The notes under the pieces are model-generated. The model did no database searches. It was given only the letters and a program-made list of their open reading frames with translations, and was not told where the DNA came from. From Rotaria sp. Silwood1 (Eukaryota; Rotifera; Eurotatoria; Philodinida; Philodinidae), in assembly GCA_905250075.1 (NCBI GenBank), contig CAJNOP010000022.1, forward strand, positions 124,001 to 188,000: a stretch of DNA of 64,000 nt. Direction: 5' to 3'. The position numbers and the translations under genes were made by a program. Below are positions 63,703 through 64,000 of this stretch, in pieces (positions within the stretch are counted from its first letter, which is position 1; each line of letters begins with the position of its first letter).

Positions 63703-64000
63703 GTAAGTTACATAAATGTCTTATTGCTTTGTTATAAGTCCATATATATTTTTAATTTTAATACTAAGAGAATATATTCAATTAATCTTTCTTTTTCTTC
63801 GAGTCAAGAACAATAAACTATGGGGGTGTTGCTGGTAGCACGAAAGTCTCTGGACTAAACATATCTTCATTTTTCAACCAAAGTCAGCAGAAAACTTAAG
63901 GCATTGAATGAGATTTAGAATTTTGTACTTTTACGGAAAAATATGTTCGGAATTCTTTTGGAGTGTCATAGGTTAAGAATAAGGAATAAATCTTTGAAAG
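63703..64000 (+). other. Intron at the right edge
   Basis: Donor GTAAGT at 63703. No further exon is visible before the window ends. Confidence 0.5.

Overview
This window looks like a chromosomal piece of a small AT-rich animal genome, most likely a bdelloid rotifer (Rotaria/Adineta type). The evidence is standard-code genes with many introns of about 50-70 bases, animal-type orthologues (MDM1, PACRG, a CAMSAP-type CKK protein, FAM199X, a Rab11-like GTPase), many small foldback elements, and a GC-rich, intronless, bacterial-looking hydrolase pseudogene of the kind bdelloids carry after horizontal transfer. The species assignment is inference. I used no database; families were recognised from remembered conserved motifs.

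Layout. 1-3349 (-): the start of an unidentified coiled-coil, Asn/Glu-repeat protein running off the left edge; it shares a 260-base divergent promoter with MDM1 (3610-10770, +, 15 exons). 12075-12459: a broken CD225/dispanin-type gene. 16265-17084 (+): a Rab11-like GTPase whose start exon I could not find. 18466-18882 (-): a four-span membrane protein. 20519-20618: a 100-N assembly gap. About 20.6-29.6 kb is an accessory island of tandem repeats, palindromic elements, a nested TTAA insertion, degenerate satellites and the foreign hydrolase pseudogene. 30130-31171 (+): PACRG. 33699-34133: a near-perfect long hairpin. 36736-41337 (-): a CAMSAP/Patronin relative with a CKK domain but no calponin-homology domain. 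About 9.3 kb of gene-poor sequence follows, then FAM199X (50683-51756, +), a long foldback at 54.2-55.3 kb, and an intracellular immunoglobulin-repeat protein (56913 to beyond the right edge, +) with a probable second, internal promoter.

Functional links. Three of the seven recognisable genes act on microtubules: MDM1 (centriole and microtubule binding), PACRG (ciliary doublet microtubule protein) and the CKK protein (microtubule minus ends). They are on different strands and separated by repeats, so this is at most loose co-location. No transposase, reverse transcriptase, tRNA, rRNA or CRISPR array was seen. The transposable content appears entirely non-autonomous.

Exon borders were placed by hand from GT/AG signals, reading phase and family similarity, and internal phases were checked to close. 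The least certain points are the first exons of the Rab-like and immunoglobulin genes and the precise ends of the diverged foldback elements.
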